NCBI GenBank assembly: GCA_028335825.1
Contig: JAIOKI010000011.1
Location: forward strand, 476,001-540,000
Reading direction: 5' to 3'
Length of the DNA stretch: 64,000 nucleotides
Source: Nosema muscidifuracis
Lineage: Eukaryota > Microsporidia > Nosematidae
The position numbers and the translations under genes were made by a program. Positions within the stretch are counted from its first letter, which is position 1. Every line of letters begins with the position of its first letter. The notes under the pieces are model-generated. The model was not told where the DNA came from. It ran no database searches and saw only the letters and a list, made by a program, of their open reading frames with translations. Positions 59,708-64,000 of the stretch are shown piece by piece.

Positions 59708-60394
59708 ATGAATTTTATTTTTTTTGCAAGTGTTTTATCAATTAAAGATAATTGGATGGAATTTGATATATTTGGAAAATTTTTAGATAACACTGATGAT
59801 ATTATCTTAGATACTTTTGGCTTTTATAGGTTTGATTTATTTGATGGAGTTAGTTTAGTAGAAGAAATCGAACTGAATACCCAAGAATTATTTGAAGATA
59901 ATATGTTATATCTATCAGAAAGATTTAAATATTCTGGTATACAGAGAGAATATTATATTAAATCTAATGGATGTATTATGTTTTCTGCATTATTTTTTAA
60001 TAGCAAATTGTTTGATCCAAGTAGAAAACATCTGATTGAGTTAGCTAGCAAACTAAACATTATTATTCGATCTACTGATAATAAAAAAAAAGAGATTTTG
60101 GATAAATGTAAACCTTTTGATACTTATGGAGATATCTGTGGAAATTTCAATTTTACTAATGAAAAATCTATCTTACACGTTCTATTAAAATCATATAGGT
60201 ATGATGGCACAGATAGAAAAGAATATATGTCTGTTTTTAAGAAAGCTTTAATATATTTGCTTGAAAAAATACGTAAAGATAAATATTCCAGAAGTAGTTT
60301 TGAAGATTTTAATAACATGAATATTGAAAATTTTTATGATGTTAACTATGAAATATCTAATAATTTTAAAATTATAAATGATGAGATTTCATAA
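59708..60394 (+). CDS. Secreted protein, probable short member of the 16.1 kb family
   Basis: The intact frame has 228 codons. MNFIFFASVLSIK is a short signal peptide. The body is acidic, with cysteines in SNGCIMF, LDKCKPF and GDICGNF. Residues 88-140 align with the middle of the 547-residue protein: a short strand before SRKHLIELASKLNIII, matching EELNEILQLLSLINIS, then KEILDKCKP, matching KKFDKCRKT. The N-terminal 85 residues are less similar, and the C-terminal helical region of the larger protein is missing. It is therefore a short relative or a remodelled copy. It keeps an open frame and a start motif, so it is probably expressed. Secretion is inferred; function unknown. Confidence 0.85.
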   Translation: MNFIFFASVLSIKDNWMEFDIFGKFLDNTDDIILDTFGFYRFDLFDGVSLVEEIELNTQELFEDNMLYLSERFKYSGIQREYYIKSNGCIMFSALFFNSKLFDPSRKHLIELASKLNIIIRSTDNKKKEILDKCKPFDTYGDICGNFNFTNEKSILHVLLKSYRYDGTDRKEYMSVFKKALIYLLEKIRKDKYSRSSFEDFNNMNIENFYDVNYEISNNFKIINDEIS

Positions 60395-61295
60395 TTTTGT
60401 CTATTTACAATTTTAGAAGATAAATTTAAGAAAATATTATATGTTAACTAATAAATTTTATTAACTATTATTCATTTATTTTACTTTATTAAATATACTT
60501 ATAAAATTTATATTGCATTAATTTTTACTTTATTAATTTCCATAAGAATAAATAGACTATCATTAATTCAATATTCTATTAAAAACAACACTAATAATAA
60601 GAATATCAACAAAGGTATATTTTTACACATATTAAGTTTATAAATTTAATCTTACTAGAAATTTATATATTATAATTATTTTTTAGAAACAATTACTTTG
60701 TATTAATAATATTATATAAGATAACTGAAAGTAGCTTCTTAATTTGATGTCTATATATAATTTTTAAAATGACTTTACTGAGAATTCAAAGAGAAATATA
60801 CAATAAAAAGAAGAACCAATGCAAAAAGGATAAAAGTTTATTTATACATAATATTGAGATTTATATATCATAGAAAAAAATAAATATAAGGAATAAAAAT
60901 GTAAAAACTTATTTTATCTTTTTTTTTAAATCGTTATTCCATATAGAAAGATTGTATTTTTAAAGACTATAAAATAGTCATAAAATATCTCTTATCGGAT
61001 TCAATTCATAAGACTATAAAATTTACAAGCTATAAGTATTGAAATAGCAAGTATATAATATGATTATGAATATAAAGACTAAGTATAAATAATGGATTTT
61101 ATGAAATTGAAGAAATGAAACACATCAATAAATTATATAACTTGATAAATATGATAAAACATTTAAAAGTCGAAGATGGTGACCTTTTATAAAGACATTT
61201 ATTTTTACATAAATAATATTATTGATAAATACGACAGAATCTTGTAGGGATGAAAAATAAAGATTTATAAAAATAATTTGGACATAATAATTCAC
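60395..61295. other. AT-rich stretch, nothing recognised
   Basis: No gene, RNA or repeat supported. Confidence 0.5.
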
Positions 61296-61299
61296 ATGA

Positions 61300-61830
61300 T
61301 ATTAATTTTTTTATTCAATTCAAAAATTAGAGAAAGATTCATTAGAGTAGTAGGTCTAATAAAAATATTATTCTTTATATTATCTTGTAATCCTAAAATT
61401 AGTAAAATAATAAATAATAAAGCTGAGATTATTGACAGAAATATCATAGAATAAAATATATACTGCTGATAGACTATTGTTCATAATTTCAGAATCAATA
61501 AACTTGTAGAAATTTTCAATATGATTTGAATTTCTTTTTATACTTTCTTCATATTAAATTCTATACACTAAGGTTAGTTCATACATCCATCTCTTAAATC
61601 ATAAACTTTACATAATATATTGACGAAATCTTCATAAATAGCAAAAAGTTTTATTAAAACATTATTAATAATTTGTTATTCATATCAGTATGTATTAATT
61701 TATATCTTGAAGTTTTTAAAAATCAAAGAAAAATTAAAATATTCGTTATCGAACCATAAAAAATCAAGATCATCTATACCACATTGATAATCGATTTTAT
61801 ATTTCCTATACATTCAATTTCATCGTGATT
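61300..61830 (-). pseudogene. Fourth, heavily decayed copy of the cysteine-rich two-helix membrane protein
   Basis: On the minus strand a piece with CGIDDLDFLWFDNEYFNFS (about 61735-61795) corresponds to DCQYFNLEDLYDDTEYINCC of the 30 kb copy. ILCKVYDLRDGCMN (61575-61625) corresponds to LQCASAELRDQCLN and is followed by two stops and a CIEFN piece. A hydrophobic stretch, IFLSIISALLFIILLILG (about 61380-61440), with basic residues after it corresponds to the first C-terminal helix. Order, orientation and spacing fit the family. Many stops and frame changes separate the parts, so it is the oldest of the four copies. Confidence 0.6.
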
Positions 61831-61834
61831 TAGT

Positions 61835-63535
61835 ATAATTTATGAAAGTCATGAAAACATTTATGAGATAATAATAACTCATATTTTGTTATCAGATAAT
61901 TTTAATATATTATAAAATATGTAATGATTGTATCTTTTTTAATATCACTTTGTCGTAAACATAGAATTATTAATCAGTGTTAGACTTTTATAAGTTAAGT
62001 GTATTTAGTAAAAAAATAAATACTAATATTGAACATCATAACAACAGAATTTTTGTATAGATTTAATGTATGTGAATTATTAATATCATAGAAAAATCAA
62101 TGATATATTATTGCTTTATGTTTTTAAATCTATTTTGATGTTAAAAATGAGAAAATATATATTTTCGTATCTATTGCAAAAAAATTATTTATTTCTCATC
62201 AGTGAAATATTTTCGATGTATTGATATACCCCTAAACAATATAAAAAATAAACTATTTATATCATTTATAGATAAAAATAATAAGAAGTATTAAGTACTA
62301 CATTTTACATTTATTTTACTAGCATTTGTTAATGTGATTAATTGATTATTTAGATAATTCAATTTTTCATTATTAACATGATAATATCCATAGACTTATG
62401 ACAATCATATAAAAATTTATCATATTTGTTAAATTGTTTTTTTTTAAATATCTGTATTGTAAAACATTCTTATGAAATTATATTTTATTAAAACTTTTAC
62501 ATAGTGTTAATTGAGATGTTTGTCATATCATAAAATTTTTAATGATGATCTGTTCTAAACATTATTAATATATTATAATATCTAGAAAATAATTAGAATT
62601 AATAAATATATGAGTATCATTATAGAGAAGAAATTAAGAGATATAAATACACACATGTTTTCTTTTAGAAAAATAAAATATATTGATTAGAAAGATGATT
62701 ATAAATTTACAATGATCTTTAGACTGTTAATATTAAAGAGAAATGAAAATATATATTTTATAATGATACGTTTAATTTCTTACTTAAAAATCAATGTATC
62801 ATATCTCGTCTATTTTTATAACTCACATGAATTATATTGTAAATAGTTAATAATTTATATTTATAAATTCTATATTCATTGATTGTATTAAAACAAGAGA
62901 TTATATTAATCTTATAAAATAGCATTGTAATAATTATCATAATTTACTTTGATTATAAAAATACATTATTAATAACTAGGGGTCAAAATTATATCACAAT
63001 GAGCATAAGAAGTAAATTAATAATAAATTTAATATATTGTAGATAATTGAGAAATATTTGTTATTTACACATGAAAATTTTATTGTTTGATTTAAAAATA
63101 AATTAAAAATTTAAATAAATTATTTAGCACTATAAAAAGACTAAATGTGTATGAAATATATTTAGAAACTAATAATGATTTTGAATTTAATTAAATACTA
63201 AAGATTTTAAATTAAGATATTTTTTACAATAATTACTTTTATAGATATGGATATAAATCAATTAATCAGATCTTTGATTCAATAAAAAAAATTAAATTAT
63301 ATGTTTATGTAAAAACACTGAGTTTAAATTAATAATTTAAATATATGTCTTTGCAAACATTATTATATATACTATCATACAAAAAAATATCAAGTTTAAA
63401 AAATTAATTAAAAGATAATTTAATTTAGATAAACACAAAATGAAATAATATATAATAAAATCTAAGAAAATTAAAATTATTTATTTGAATTATGATTATG
63501 TCAAATTTAATTTGTTTTATGTTAAATAATAAATT
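61835..63535. other. AT-rich stretch, nothing recognised
   Basis: 1.7 kb without a gene-like frame. The last 300 bases are almost pure A/T, like other gene-upstream regions here. Confidence 0.5.
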
Positions 63536-63547
63536 TTTTTAACCTTA
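63536..63547 (+). promoter_or_regulatory. C-containing start-proximal motif (TTTTTAACCTTA-ATG)
   Basis: TTTTTAACCTTA directly precedes the ATG at 63548, as at other genes, although the frame behind it is now broken. Confidence 0.45.
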
Positions 63548-63946
63548 ATGAATATCATTTGTATTTTATTTACAACTATATTTACTGCTGATCTTAAAAA
63601 GACAAAAAATACAATTTTAAAATCTGATTCTATTTTATTAAAAGATATCACCGATTTTTATATTGAAGGAATGAATAAAGAAGGATTTAAAAATGCTCCT
63701 ATATTATTAATTGATTATAAATATACACAATATACTAAAATTATTGAAGAATTATAAGTAGAATTTAAAAAAATCACCTTAAAAGATTTGCCAACAGGTT
63801 TTAATATAAAAGCTTAAGTAGAATCACATCCCTGTCCTCTATCACGTAAATGTAAAGATGCTATGTTCTACTATAAAACGACACCAAATAGTGTTTTAAT
63901 AAAGGGTGGAGATAAAAATATAAACTCACTAACGAATAAATTTTGA
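63548..63946 (+). pseudogene. Decayed secreted-type gene with two in-frame stops
   Basis: MNIICILFTTIFTADLKK is a signal peptide. Frame +2 continues to a TAA at 63755-63757, then reads on through a second TAA at 63815-63817 to a TGA at 63944-63946. The sequence beyond the first stop is coding-like (VEFKKITLKDLPTGFNIK and ESHPCPLSRKCKDAMFYYKT, then PNSVLIKGGDK), with three cysteines. The two stops sit in similar contexts, TAAGTAGAATT and TAAGTAGAATC. A signal peptide, a start motif and a readable downstream frame argue that this was a real gene of a secreted family, recently disabled. A direct alignment with the 16.1 kb family is not convincing. The 69-codon first part might still be translated. 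Confidence 0.55.
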
Positions 63947-64000
63947 TTTATATAATGTAATTTACACTTAAAGTAAAATTTGAATGAAATATTATTAATG

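Noticed and set aside
63755-63820. TAAGTAG repeats as intron borders
   Set aside because: No G precedes the GT at a usable 5' site, and no 3' site restores a better frame. They read as plain stops.

Overview
The window looks like a chromosome segment from a microsporidian with a large, gene-poor, very AT-rich genome, of the Edhazardia or Hamiltosporidium kind. This is inferred, not proven. Base composition is roughly four-fifths A+T by eye. The genes are intron-less, and several start within a few bases of a C-rich motif of the type described just upstream of microsporidian start codons. The recognisable genes are small and divergent: a homeodomain protein, a BEM46-type hydrolase, a J-domain membrane protein and an ASNSD1-like remnant. 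The rest are lineage-specific secreted or membrane proteins. I saw no rRNA, tRNA, CRISPR or bacterial-type operon.

Layout. 1-647: a secreted-protein gene running off the left edge. 2.7-5.0 kb: a possible old LTR element. 6.35 kb: a small membrane-protein gene with a frame break. 8.3-9.8 kb: MULE transposon remnants. 11.2-12.3 kb: an intact two-pass membrane protein with a cysteine-rich domain. 12.5-15.2 kb: transposon debris. 16.1-17.8 kb: a large secreted protein. 19.0-19.8 kb: an integrase-like fossil. 20.1-22.4 kb: a homeodomain gene and a lysine-rich gene. 23.8-26.6 kb: two R4-type LINE remnants around a decayed ASNSD1-like gene. 28.2-29.0 kb: an integrase fossil. 29.6-30.6 and 34.3-35.3 kb: two decaying paralogues of the 11.2 kb gene. 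40.6-43.6 kb: a Ty3/gypsy fossil next to a MULE remnant. 46.3-47.7 kb: a secreted protein. 50.9-51.6 kb: the hydrolase. 53.3-54.2 kb: the J-domain membrane protein. 54.4-58.9 kb: two decayed genes. 59.7-60.4 kb: a third relative of the secreted family. 61.3-61.8 kb: a fourth, very decayed paralogue of the membrane-protein family. 63.5 kb: a decayed secreted-type gene.

Two lineage-specific families dominate. One is secreted: genes at 1-647 and 16.1 kb are clearly related, and 59.7 kb probably is. The other is a two-helix, cysteine-rich membrane protein with one intact and three broken copies at increasing stages of decay. The window reads as a birth-and-death landscape for surface or secreted proteins in a genome swollen by DNA transposons, LINEs and LTR elements. 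The long stretches between genes are mostly AT-rich sequence with stops in all frames. Some keep traces of old coding sequence, and these are marked as such.
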